Positions 54,282 to 64,000 of a stretch of 64,000 nucleotides of DNA are shown here, in pieces. Position numbers and translations under genes: made by a program. Source of the stretch: Boswellia sacra (lineage: Eukaryota > Streptophyta > Magnoliopsida > Sapindales > Burseraceae); assembly GCA_013180625.2 (NCBI GenBank), contig SNVD02010247.1, forward strand, positions 307,501-371,500. Reading direction: 5' to 3'. Below the pieces are notes generated by a model, which was not told the DNA's origin, did no database searches, and saw only the letters and a list, made by a program, of their open reading frames with translations. How positions within the stretch are numbered: the first letter of the stretch is position 1; every line of letters starts with the position of its first letter.

Positions 54282-55766
54282 TCAATAATAATAATAAGTT
54301 ATGTTGGAGATAATGGCTATTACCTCTGCACAGAGCTATTGGTTGCTATGAAGTTTAATCAAAGCTTGATCTGCACGGGCTATGCACAGCAAAGGATGAA
54401 GATAGGAAACTGAAATTAGGGGATTTGATGGGACAGAAGAAAAGTGAAAGAATTGGGCATGAAATTAGGTCTACATTTGACGTAATCACCAGCGCTTTTG
54501 GAGCTAATCAATGGCCGCTGCGTTCGGTTAGGCTGTTTGGAGCCAAAAAAGGAAATAGGCATCTGTTGAAACTGGAAGGGTTTGATGGGTGCTCTTCAAC
54601 TTAAGTTTTGGGAAAATAGTAGGGAAGGAAACCTAAAAAAAAACAAAAAGGTTTTGAGAGAGCGGAAGAAGGGTGTGCTGGGCGCTTCTATTTTTGGTAC
54701 AGCAGGAGTAGCTCCTCAACGTAATATTATTATTGTCGTAGTCGTCATTGTCATTGATGTTATTATAGTGATAATTAATTTGCTAGGTGATAAATTAACT
54801 TTTATAATATATAATGTAATTAAGGATAATAATTTGAATCACGATATAAATATGACACGAATATAATATACGATTAATAAATAGGTCGGATTTATGTTGA
54901 CGGTGTTCAACACGCTAACCCGTTTAGTGATTTAGTGACACGAATAGTTAAACATATCTTATCAATATTTAACATGCAAGCTCATTTAATAATATTAATA
55001 TTTATCTACTTATAACATATATTATAAAACTAAAATTTTTTTATAAAGTAAATTAATTTATATAATAGTAAATTATGATGATTTTATTAATTTTAATTGA
55101 TATAATACAAAGAATATGATATATTATGCATAATGAAGTTAAACAAATACGTAAATTATGTGAATTAAGTATGACACAATTACAACACGTGGGTGACACA
55201 TTTAATAACCATGTTGAATTCGTGTTTTATATCTCGATACGAATAATTAAATGGGTTGACATGTGTGACACGAATTGCCAACCCTAAATGTAATTGGCAT
55301 GCAACATATTATTAGAAAAAAATAGTTTATTAATCCTCTATTTAGCATGAACAACAAATAACTTAATATAATAATTGACAATTATTATAATTTTATATCA
55401 AAAGAAATTAGTCATTTATATAGAAAATTAATTGTTGTCATATAAAATTTGATTGGTTAGTAATTTAGTAATTAATTTAATATCAAATAATATTAGATTG
55501 AAAAGAAATTAGTTTAACATAATTAAAATTTTAATAAAATTAATATTAATATTAATATTAATTCATATTATTATATACTAAATCTATTAAAATAATTAAA
55601 TAACTTTTATATTTAGTTGATATCATTCAATTTTACCATAATGTAACCTAATTTATGATAATTAGAATTTATCATCATTATTGTTATTTTTATAAACAAG
55701 TTATTAATTAATTACCTTATATTGCTATATATAATTAATCATTTATGATATAGCAAGATAAGGTAA
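54282..55766. other. Intergenic sequence
   Basis: AT-rich from 54720 onward. The 54582-54866 plus frame (rich in V, I and K/R) has no recognisable domain and is probably fortuitous. Nothing else seen. Confidence 0.5.
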
Positions 55767-55774
55767 TATATTAT

Positions 55775-56232
55775 TAGGGATGGCAAAAGTCCGGTGCGGG
55801 TGCGGGTTTGGCCATTCCGCACCCGGACCGGACTAAAAAAAATTTCCCCGGACCCCGGAAAATCTTCGGATTTTTCTGGGTTTTTTCGGGCCGGGTTTTT
55901 TCGGGTTTTAGGATATTACATACCGCACCCGCACCGCACCTGGAAAAAAACCCGGATTTCTCCGGATTTTTTTTCATTTTTATCCTTATCCGGAAAAAAC
56001 TCGGATTTTTTCATACTTTTTCCTATTTTTTCTTAATTTTTTTAAGAATTATGCGGGTGCGGTGCGGGTGCGGGGTTTATTAAAAATACCGCACCTGCAC
56101 CGCACCCGGATTTTTTTTTAAAAATAATCCCCGCACCCGGATTTAAAACCCGCAAAATCCGGGTTTTTTTCACTCGGATTTTCCGGGTAAAATCCGGGTA
56201 CCCGGTAAACCCGGGTTTTTTTGCCAACCCTA
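55775..56232. mobile_element. GC-rich hAT-like MITE
   Basis: The ends tagggatggcaaaa and, reversed, tagggttggcaaaaa flank 458 bp filled with cgcacccg / cgggtgcgg and ttttccggg words in inverted order, so the whole unit can fold. The 8-bp flanks tatattat (55767-55774) and tatatgat (56233-56240) differ at one base, fitting a hAT TSD. It stands out as a GC island in very AT-rich sequence. Confidence 0.88.
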
Positions 56233-56240
56233 TATATGAT

Positions 56241-57028
56241 AAGACTAAAGTGCTATATATATGGACATAATTTATCATTCATATTGCTATATATAATTTG
56301 ATGGATAAGTAATTTAGTGATCAATTCATTGTTGCACCAACTTTATTTTTAATTAAGTTATAGTTTTATTAACTAATTTACTATAATTATATATAATTAA
56401 CTTAATTAAGAAGTCAATCTTCAAATTAATTAATGTTAATTAAATAGATTCAATTACATATAACATCAATTTACATATATGACATCAATCAATTGACCCA
56501 TTTAATTTGAAATAATTCTTAGATTGATAACATCAATGGATATTTTTTCCATACTAAATTCATATTATATTACATTCATTAACAAAAAAATCAAATCATA
56601 CATAGATCAAAGATGAATTTTAGATGGATTATTAGTTACGTGTTAATTACTTTGTTATTATTAATGATAAAAATTAATTTCATCCTTAACTAATATAAGT
56701 TATATTTAACGATTACTTATTAATCTAGAATTGGACTAATTAATTCACTAAGATAGTACTTATCAATTCCCTCTAGTAAACTCATCTAAACAATTTCAAT
56801 TGAAGTGATGTTGACAAAAACACGTTAGAATTCAATTATCCACAATTTAAGATGAACTTAAATTACTTAAATCTTAAATTGATTACCAATCGAACATATT
56901 GTAAATAGAAGTTTATTATTTAAATTTAGATTGTTTTCAATTAAGGAAGTTATACTACAATATATAAATAGTACAAATAAATTCTTCAAATTAATGTATT
57001 ATTTTTCAATATGGTAAACATTTAGTTC
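56241..57028. other. AT-rich intergenic sequence
   Basis: No gene or recognisable repeat. Confidence 0.5.
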
Positions 57029-57734
57029 TTTTAGAGAAACCTCCCAGATGACCTTGAGGTATGGCCTATTGTAACAAATGACCTTATCTTTTATAAAATT
57101 ATCTCGTCCAATTCATAGCTAGATGTCATATTTACATATGAGAAAATGTCACAGACTATCCTTACCTTTTACGAAATTATAATGTAAAAACGTCTTTTGC
57201 CACTTTGTATGAATGACAACCCTACCTTTTAAAAAAATTATCATGAGATACCCTTCTGTTAGTTTGGACGTTTGATGACATCAAGTTTCATCCAAAATCT
57301 ATGTAATTACTATTATACCCTTAACGATATTTGTAAAAATCTATAGGATATATAAACAATTAATTTATTGGTAAAATTACCATCTAACCTATCAATTAAG
57401 CCAATTAAAATATATTTATTCCTGCACATGTGGACAATTGAAATGACAATTTTGCCCCTATGTTCTAAAAATATCAATGTAGTCGTTGTAAGCTAATCGT
57501 TGGAGCGTGAGTTGCTACCTTTAAATCGTACATAAAGCTTGTGTAAAGTTGCAAAAACTTCATTGAAACACACAGATTTACAACTTGAAATCAAACAAAG
57601 TCAACACAAGCCATCTCACCAATACCAACAGCCAACAGCCAACATTTAACATAAACATTAGCAACACAGAGAACCAAATTCTACAATAAAGCAACTAAAT
57701 ATCAGTTTATAGATCAAAGTTACAGTTACACAAC

Positions 57735-58274
57735 ATGCAAACAAAGCAATTCCAATTGAAGGAAATGACATCAAAATCAAGCTCAAGTGCAGAAATGGAT
57801 CAAGCAAGTTCAAGCAATGCAAGGCAAAACAGCAGTACGACAAACATGAGTGCAAGAGGTATATATAAAATGGTAAATGGCAATCTAATCAAATTCAAAA
57901 ATAGGAGGTGCAAATGCAATGCAAAGGTAGCTATCATGATTTCTGAGTCTAGCAATAATCCTGGTAAGCTATATTTTATATGTAGAAATGGGATATGTAA
58001 TTTCTACAGGTGGTGGGAGCCTGATGTTGAAGAAATTAACTATTATGTTCTTGATATGGTGAAATGCATTAATGTTGTAAGTCATAAGCAGTCCAGGGAG
58101 GATGAAGTGCAAAACATTTTATGGAAGATGCAAGATGATATAAAGATAGTGATGAACCAAAATGAAGTGCTTCAACAAATCAACGAAAAAATGAAGAACA
58201 TAGTCATGGTGAATAGGCTGTTATTCTACATGCTACTGCTAATTTTGATAGGATTGATGGTGAAAATGATGTAA
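57735..58274 (+). CDS. GRF zinc-finger / coiled-coil / transmembrane protein carried by the MULE
   Basis: A single uninterrupted frame of 179 aa from ATG at 57735 to TGA. Layout: Ser/Asn-rich N-terminus (1-45), GRF-type zinc finger (about 57-95) with Cys59, Cys61, Cys83 and Cys88 and the signature FYRWWEP, a helical charged segment likely to form a coiled coil (118-158), and a C-terminal hydrophobic segment (162-176). GRF fingers bind nucleic acid in some proteins; the plant finger plus coiled coil plus TM type is a common family of unknown function. It starts about 470 bp inside the left TIR, so the TIR may act as its promoter. It may be a captured host gene or a true second element gene. 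The intact frame contrasts with the broken transposase. Confidence 0.7.
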   Translation: MQTKQFQLKEMTSKSSSSAEMDQASSSNARQNSSTTNMSARGIYKMVNGNLIKFKNRRCKCNAKVAIMISESSNNPGKLYFICRNGICNFYRWWEPDVEEINYYVLDMVKCINVVSHKQSREDEVQNILWKMQDDIKIVMNQNEVLQQINEKMKNIVMVNRLLFYMLLLILIGLMVKMM

Positions 58275-58720
58275 TGTAATGGTTATGTATGTCATGCAGC
58301 ATATGAAATGGATAGCAATAAAACTCATTAAAATATAATAAGTTAATATGTCAAGAGTAAACATATATGTCATTGTAGTTTTAAATATCAGGACTACAAT
58401 TTCCTTTTTCTGTGGCTAAGTAGAGGACTACAATGTCTTATACAAAAAAATCAGCAATCTAAAGGACTATAAAAGTTCTTTTGCAAAAAAACAGGAACCT
58501 AAAGGACTATACAAGTTCCTTTACAAAAAAAACAGCAGTCCCTTTACAAAAAAATAAGGTCGATCTATAAGTTCATTTACATACCAACATTTTGAAGGTT
58601 GCATTGCTATTGTATAGCAAAAATACTTACATAGAAACTGATTAGCTTACATAGATTGCTATTCCAAAAGCTTTCAAGCTTAGAATCATAGTCATTGCTC
58701 TCTTCCAGTCAACAACCTAC
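58275..58720. other. Spacer between the two MULE genes
   Basis: Includes a short repeated phrase (aaaggactataaaagttc, aaaggactatacaagttcc) near 58460-58530. No gene. Confidence 0.6.
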
Positions 58721-61700
58721 TCATTGCAAATATGCGTATAAATTTAAAAAACATTCAACAGAATAAAAATGTGCAACAGAACAAGATATGTTTATTACCT
58801 TTTCTTTTCCCTTTGGTAGTTCCTCTACCAATGGTAGTTGAAGTTTAAGTTTGTTGAGAGCAGGGAGGTGCTGAGTCTCCAACATTCTGTGAGGCTGCAC
58901 CATGGTGGGATGATGTTGCTTAAGGCAGTGATGCAAGTTGTTGGGAAGAAGGCCCTACGGTGGAGTTCCTTGCCTACAAATTGTAAAGAAACATGAAAAA
59001 GAGTTAAAATCAGTAATAAAAGTAATAACAAAACACAGCATAATAACCTGTTTCTTCTTCTTAGATGTGTCATTTGTGTTTTTCTTTCTTTTTTTAGACT
59101 GAGTGGTTGAGGTTGCAGCAGTAAAATTTGTATCAGCATGTGGCAGAGATGTTGTTGCCTCTGTCATGACAGTGGTTGTTCTTGCCTTACACAAACAAAA
59201 GCCAAGTTCAAATAAGTTAAATACTACTAAAAATGAGCAACTTATTTAAACAACAGTTAATAAAATCAATATTTTACCTTCTTATATTTTGTGTCAGGGG
59301 AAACTTTGCATGACCTTTTGTTGTGATTATACCCACCACAATTTTTGTATCTCATAGAAAAAAATTTTGAAGCTGGTGGGTCTTCGTTTGCAGCCCTTCT
59401 TCTATGTTTCTTAGGCCTTCCTACCTTAGTCCTCATTTTTGGGGGTTCCAAATTGTTACACTATACCTCAGGCCACTCATTTTGATCTGGTATAGGCCTT
59501 ATATAGTGGTCGTAGGATACAATAAATCTATCCCTTAACAGCATTTTGTCAACAAATTGGTGAACCTCTATTCTCCTATCATTTGCACAAGCAATGGCAT
59601 GGATGCAAGGCACCCCAGAAATTTGGAAAAGTCCACAACTGCAGAACCCCTTACTCAATCTCACAATATGAACTCTCCCTCTATTTACAACTTCAAACTC
59701 CAAGTTGCCACACTAAATGACCTCCAATTGATGACTCCATTTCCCTCTTTCTTCAATTATACTCCTAATCTTAGGACCAATATCTGTGTGCCACCTTAGA
59801 CAATCTTTTAACCTTGTAAAACAAAAAAAAAATACAAGAAAGTTAAAAAAATAAAAGCAATTAACAAATGCAAAACAAAAAAAATACAAGGAAGTTGTAA
59901 AAATAAAATCAATTAACAATGCAAAATAAAAAAAAAAAGAGCCAAAGCACTTACTTTCTTTACATCCTCTTCATGATCTTCCTTCTAATATCCTCAACAA
60001 AGGTAAGATAAGTCTGCCCTTGATAACGGTTGATCCACGAATTAAATGATTTAGTGATATTGTTGGTCACATGATTAACTTTAACCCTTTCATCGAAGGC
60101 ATATCTACTCTAATGAATTGCAAGAATGTTGGACAGCCATTCAAAGGCAATAGCATCAATACTTTGAATTTGTTCCATAGCTGAGTGAAAGTCAGTGGCA
60201 TTACAGGTCTTGCAAGCTCTCCAAAAAAGCTCTTGTAGTGCTGGTGCAGTGTGCTGCCTTTTAAAGTTATCAAACAAATGCTTACCGCAAAATCTGTTTA
60301 ATGCATATGGCCACTTAGCAATCAAAGCATTGATTATTCATTTTTGCCTATCACTCATAAATGACATAGGCAGCCCACAATCATTTACTCCTCCTATATG
60401 CTCACTTAATAGCTCTAGAAACCAATTCCATATGGAATTGCATTCAACTTCACAAATTCCTAGAGTTAAAGGATACATCCCATTGTTGGCATCAATGCCA
60501 ACAGTTGCCAATAAAACCCCACCCATGGGACCCTTTAAGTGACAACCATCCAAACCTATAAAGGGCCGACAACCAGTAAGGAAACCTAGTCTTTGAAATT
60601 TTGGATTTGAAGAAATCAAGGATGCATCTGCCTTAACATACACTATTGTACCAGGGTTTTTTATCCTTACAATATTAGCATATTTGTGAAATAGGTTCAA
60701 TGTTTTTTGGTGGTGTTCCCCTATGACCTGAAGTGCTTTCATCATAGCCTTCTACAACTCTTGTTTGGAAGGTTGAAGGCCCAATCTCCTTTTTATATCA
60801 TTTTCTAATCAGTCCACATCAATGGTAGCATTATCTCTAAAGTGCTCCTCATATTGTTTAGCTATCCATATGTATATGCACTTAGGGGTATCAATAACTT
60901 TATAACACCTATGTTCAGGATATAAAGTCTTGATTTTATAGGTTATCATGTCTTGTGTTGTTGAGGCATGGATCCTCCATGGATAGCCTTCAGCAGCACA
61001 CTTACAGGTGACTCTATTTTTCTCATTTGTTTATTCTTTTAAGCACAATCCCTCTGCGCACTGAAGACTCTCTAAGAACCTCTCTAAAATGGGCCAAACT
61101 TTGAAATGTCTACCCCACTGCAAACTTAACTTCCCCCTCAGGACTAGGAGTGAAAAGTTTTTTCCTATAGACACTAGCCATCCTCTCACTGCCTACCTCA
61201 TCCTCACTACCACTTACTAACTTTTCAAAATTTTCACCATCACTTTGGTAATGGAAAATTTCATCAGATGACTCATCACTTCCTCCCCCACTATCACTTT
61301 CTGTCCCACTATTATCACCTTGTACATCACTATTAGGCCAATATTCTACATCAGAAACATTCTCAAGGTCATACTCGCTATGACACTTTGAGTTTTCATG
61401 CTCCATTTCTACATCCTTTTTGCTTAAGTCAGTATCATTTCTAAGATCCTCGAAATTAGGTTCCCCCTCAACATTCCTACCCTCTAACTCAACTTCCCTT
61501 TTAACATCCCTATCCTTTAACTGGCTTCCTGTTTCCTCATCTACATTAGCCAGGGTAGGTCCTACATCAACATCCATTTCCTCCAAATTAGATCCTATTG
61601 CATCCCTATCCTCTAAATTACCTCCTATTTCATTTATAACCTCACAAGGCACCTCATTAGAAAAGGAATTATCATCAGATAACTCACTGTCTAATGGTTG

Positions 61701-61969
61701 TTCCTCAACTGAAATGGTTAATTTATCAAGTTTTTTCATTTCAAACACGTTTAAAAGTTCTAAAAATTGCTGGTTAGTTTCTATCACCATGGTTTCCCAT
61801 TCCAAGGTAATGTGACACTAAATTTCACTTCCCTAAGGTCTACAACACCCATTTCAAATACAACATTAAGAATAGAAATCAAACCAATAACACTGACTTT
61901 CTCAGGGTCGACATTCCCAAGTGTAACTACACGACCCCTAGCTTCTATTGTCATGACAAACAATCCCAT
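58721..61969 (-). pseudogene. MURA-type MULE transposase (broken)
   Basis: Reads leftwards. N-terminal part: 61784-61969 (VVTLGNVDPEKVSVIGLISI), frameshift near 61805, then an acidic region (61110-61805). The MuDR N-terminal domain begins KFAVG with a stop right after, followed by FREVLRESSVRRG and CAAEGYPWRIHASTTQDM (60700-61110). The MULE DDE core (60338-60745) has FIGLDGCHLKGPMGGVLLAT. Then SFMSDRQK, a stop, and FDNFKRQ with CNATDFHSAMEQI. The SWIM zinc finger (59461-59703) has CSCGLFQISGVPCIHAIAC; a zinc knuckle (59266-59451) has CGGYNHNKRSC. Basic C-terminal exons lie at about 58721-59190. At least five stops or shifts disable it. Confidence 0.88.
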
Positions 61970-62918
61970 TAGACTGCCATATGCATCAAGAAATACAGGT
62001 AATTAAAAAAATGCATCAGATGGTAGTCATGAACGAGCAACAAAAACAAAATTTTTACAAGTCATGCATGGTGGTAAAAATAACATTACAATTATGCAAG
62101 TTATTGAACCAATTTCATATAATTCACGTTAAATTCTAAGTACCCCAATTTTCCTTTAAATCAAAATAATGTAAAGGCATGAACGACCTAAATTTGTTAA
62201 AAAAAATCACTTATCTCATGCATGCTTGTCAATATATTAGTACAGTAATTCAAGATATCACCTCAATTTCATATAATTTACATCAATTTAAAAAAATCCC
62301 ATCTTTTCCAAAAATTTAGGGTTTCGGTTTCAAGAAAAAATTGGAACATAAACAACCAAAAATTTGAAACCATCATAAATAATACTACTAGCAGTAGAAA
62401 AGAACGTAAAATATATAAAAAAAAAGAAGATGCCATGCATACGGTCATGCAACACAACATTTTCCATTTGAAACAAAGGCATGGAGATGCATTCACATGG
62501 GATTAGGTCTTACCTTACAATGGAAACCAATTTATACAGCAAACTTTCAAGGTTTAGAGCCCTTCAAATGGCATGGTTGCACCAGAGAGACGCGGGAAAA
62601 AGAACAGTCGCTATAGGTGAAAACAAAAGAGAAAGAGAAAGTGGGGTTCAGGGACAGTGGGTTTCTTTACGAAATTATATAGGAACAATTGACTCTCGTT
62701 TTTTGTAATTGTTGACTACTGTTTCTATGCAATGACCTTTCTAACCGTCAATCTTCAGGATATTTACAAACAACTAAGGTCCAAACTAACAGAAGGGTAT
62801 CCCATGATGACTTTTTTAAAATGTAAGATTGTCATTCATACAAAGTGGCAAATGGCGTTTTTACATGATAATTTGGCAAAAAATAGGGGTAGTCTGTGAT
62901 ATTATCCCATTTACATAT

Positions 62919-64000
62919 ATTGCTCCCCACTTTAGCTTTTTCATCCTTTTTATGTTTTTTTTTTAAATAAATAAATAAAGTGTTCCAAATTCATTCTCTC
63001 CCAATGCAAATTTGTAGCTGAATGTTCTAGAGACAGAATCCAAAATTTTAAATTTGCCTAGCCTTGTTTAGCCTCATAAGGAATAAAAGAAAAGAGTTGG
63101 CAATATGAATTGCCTACATGACACTGAAATAAGACCAATATGAACTTGACTCTTTCATGTTTTGTTGTTTTCTGACCTTTTTTCCCGTGCTTTACCATAA
63201 AGCTCCAAAGCATTGGCATGGTTGGGATCAAGAACAAGTGCTGTTTCACAACCTTTGTCGGCAAGAAACTGGCATTTGCAATGACCGAAGCCTGCACAGC
63301 CTTTACCGCCACCGTTGCCACCAAGAAGCTGACATTTGCAACTACCAAACCCATATGCACAAGGCCAAAGTCTTCCACTAATGCCAAGAAGGTCTGTTGA
63401 GAGAAGGAAGAAATTGAAAGTAGGCTTCGGGTTTGGGGACATAGGCAAGACGACAAATGGTGCCAGCAGGATAGCTTGGGGCAGCGACCCTTACAATAAG
63501 GGAGGAAGGAAGGAAGAGAAAGGCATATTGGGTTAGGCTTCTCAAAATTGAAGGTGGTGCTAGGGTTTGGGAGGAGAAAAAAAAACTTTATATATTTATT
63601 ATCTTGTATGTTAAGGTGTATACTAATTATATGAAACATCCAATAACAGTTTGTCACTTGTCAAAATGTTAAATCTTAAAAAACCCTAGATATAGATTTA
63701 CTATATTATCCTTTTAGTTATAATCGAAACAGAATTATTTAATGTCAGGGTTATTTTTGATAATTGTCAAAAGGGTGAGGTTATTTCTGATATTTAGACA
63801 TACCTCCGAATCATTTGAGAAATTTTTTCTTTCTTTTATGATATGGAATAAAATTATAGTATTGGTTGATTGTGATATCACATTATTATCTAATCTCAAT
63901 TATAGGCAATAATTAATTATAATGTTTATTGATTTGATTATGTTAAACATATGATTAAAAAAAATTCCTACCCATTTTAGACTGCATGATGTTACAATTT
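62919..64000. other. Right flank of the MULE with a possible gene fragment
   Basis: On the reverse strand, 63155-63540 contains a stretch ending CETALVLDPNHANALELYGK then AREKRSENNKT and a stop. This resembles the end of a TPR-repeat protein and may be a captured gene fragment. Upstream of it are two near-repeats of a cysteine-containing phrase (FGSCKCQLLGG / FGHCKCQFLAD). The frame choice is ambiguous and no intact gene is evident. From 63570 on the sequence is AT-rich; the segment at about 63740-63830 resembles an inverted MULE end (see findings). Confidence 0.3.

Larger units (their letters stand above)
57140..62908 (-). mobile_element. Mutator-like element (MULE) with two convergent genes
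   Basis: The 128-bp TIRs at 57140-57267 and 62781-62908 are about 80% identical (shared atgtaaaaacg, tttgccactttgtatgaatg, acccttctgttagtttgga). They are flanked by a shared 10-mer, atttacatat, at 57130-57139 and 62909-62918 (9-10 bp TSD). Inside are a plus-strand GRF zinc-finger gene (57735-58274) and a minus-strand MURA transposase pseudogene (about 58721-61969). Each gene starts near one TIR and reads inward, as in maize MuDR. The transposase is broken, so the copy cannot mobilise itself. Confidence 0.94.

Noticed and set aside
54582..54866. 94-aa plus frame
   Set aside because: No start context, composition like flanking AT-rich DNA, no motif.
55774..56278. Proline/arginine-rich frames in the GC-rich MITE
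   Set aside because: They translate the CGCACCCG foldback words; frames exist on both strands for the same reason.

Overview
This window looks like nuclear DNA of a eudicot plant. It is AT-rich and gene-poor, has spliced genes with GT-AG (and a few GC-AG) introns, and is packed with nested plant transposons. I could not fix the species; a woody rosid such as Citrus is a guess from overall feel and should not be relied on. No tRNA, rRNA or CRISPR was recognised.

Only three genes look intact. A six-exon gene for the small GTPase ARL8 lies on the minus strand (20321-23652; 184 aa). Two paralogous seven-exon genes for secreted plant GH10 endo-1,4-beta-xylanases with an N-terminal CBM22 module also lie on the minus strand (25923-28741 and 43262-46628). 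Each xylanase model gives exactly 578 aa with the same intron positions, including a conserved GC-AG second intron. They are a tandem pair later pushed 14.5 kb apart by a Ty3/gypsy insertion.

Layout. 0.3-4 kb: three MULE-like non-autonomous elements, two of them from one family carrying TCGAG-rich arrays. 4.5-17.6 kb: a decayed minus-strand chromovirus (Ty3/gypsy with chromodomain). Its pol gene is split by a 662-bp MULE-like MITE, and its 5' LTR by a 6-kb PIF/Harbinger element that has a Myb/SANT ORF1, a DDE transposase and a small spliced membrane-protein frame. 18.3-19.1 kb: a Myb/SANT-like gene remnant whose C-terminal part is inverted. 20-24 kb: ARL8. 26-47 kb: the xylanase pair. Between them are a 10.9-kb Tat-lineage Ty3/gypsy element with a perfect 5-bp TSD, two minisatellite arrays and an antisense ORF with its own TATA box, plus a hAT-like MITE. 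47-52 kb: a second hAT-like MITE and a large palindrome with arms of about 1.35 kb that contains retrotransposon primer-site-like motifs. 53-56 kb: a third TCGAG MITE and a GC-rich hAT-like MITE. 57-63 kb: a MULE with 128-bp TIRs and a 9-10 bp TSD, carrying a broken MURA transposase and a convergent, intact ORF for a GRF zinc finger / coiled coil / transmembrane protein.

How things fit together: the xylanases are secreted cell-wall enzymes expected to cut the beta-1,4-xylan backbone. ARL8 is a housekeeping membrane-traffic GTPase. Everything else is mobile-element biology. The most unusual structures are the palindrome, the TCGAG MITE family, the antisense promoter/ORF in the Tat element, the two-gene MULE and the membrane-protein frame inside the Harbinger element. 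All coordinates, exon joins and TSDs were worked out by eye.
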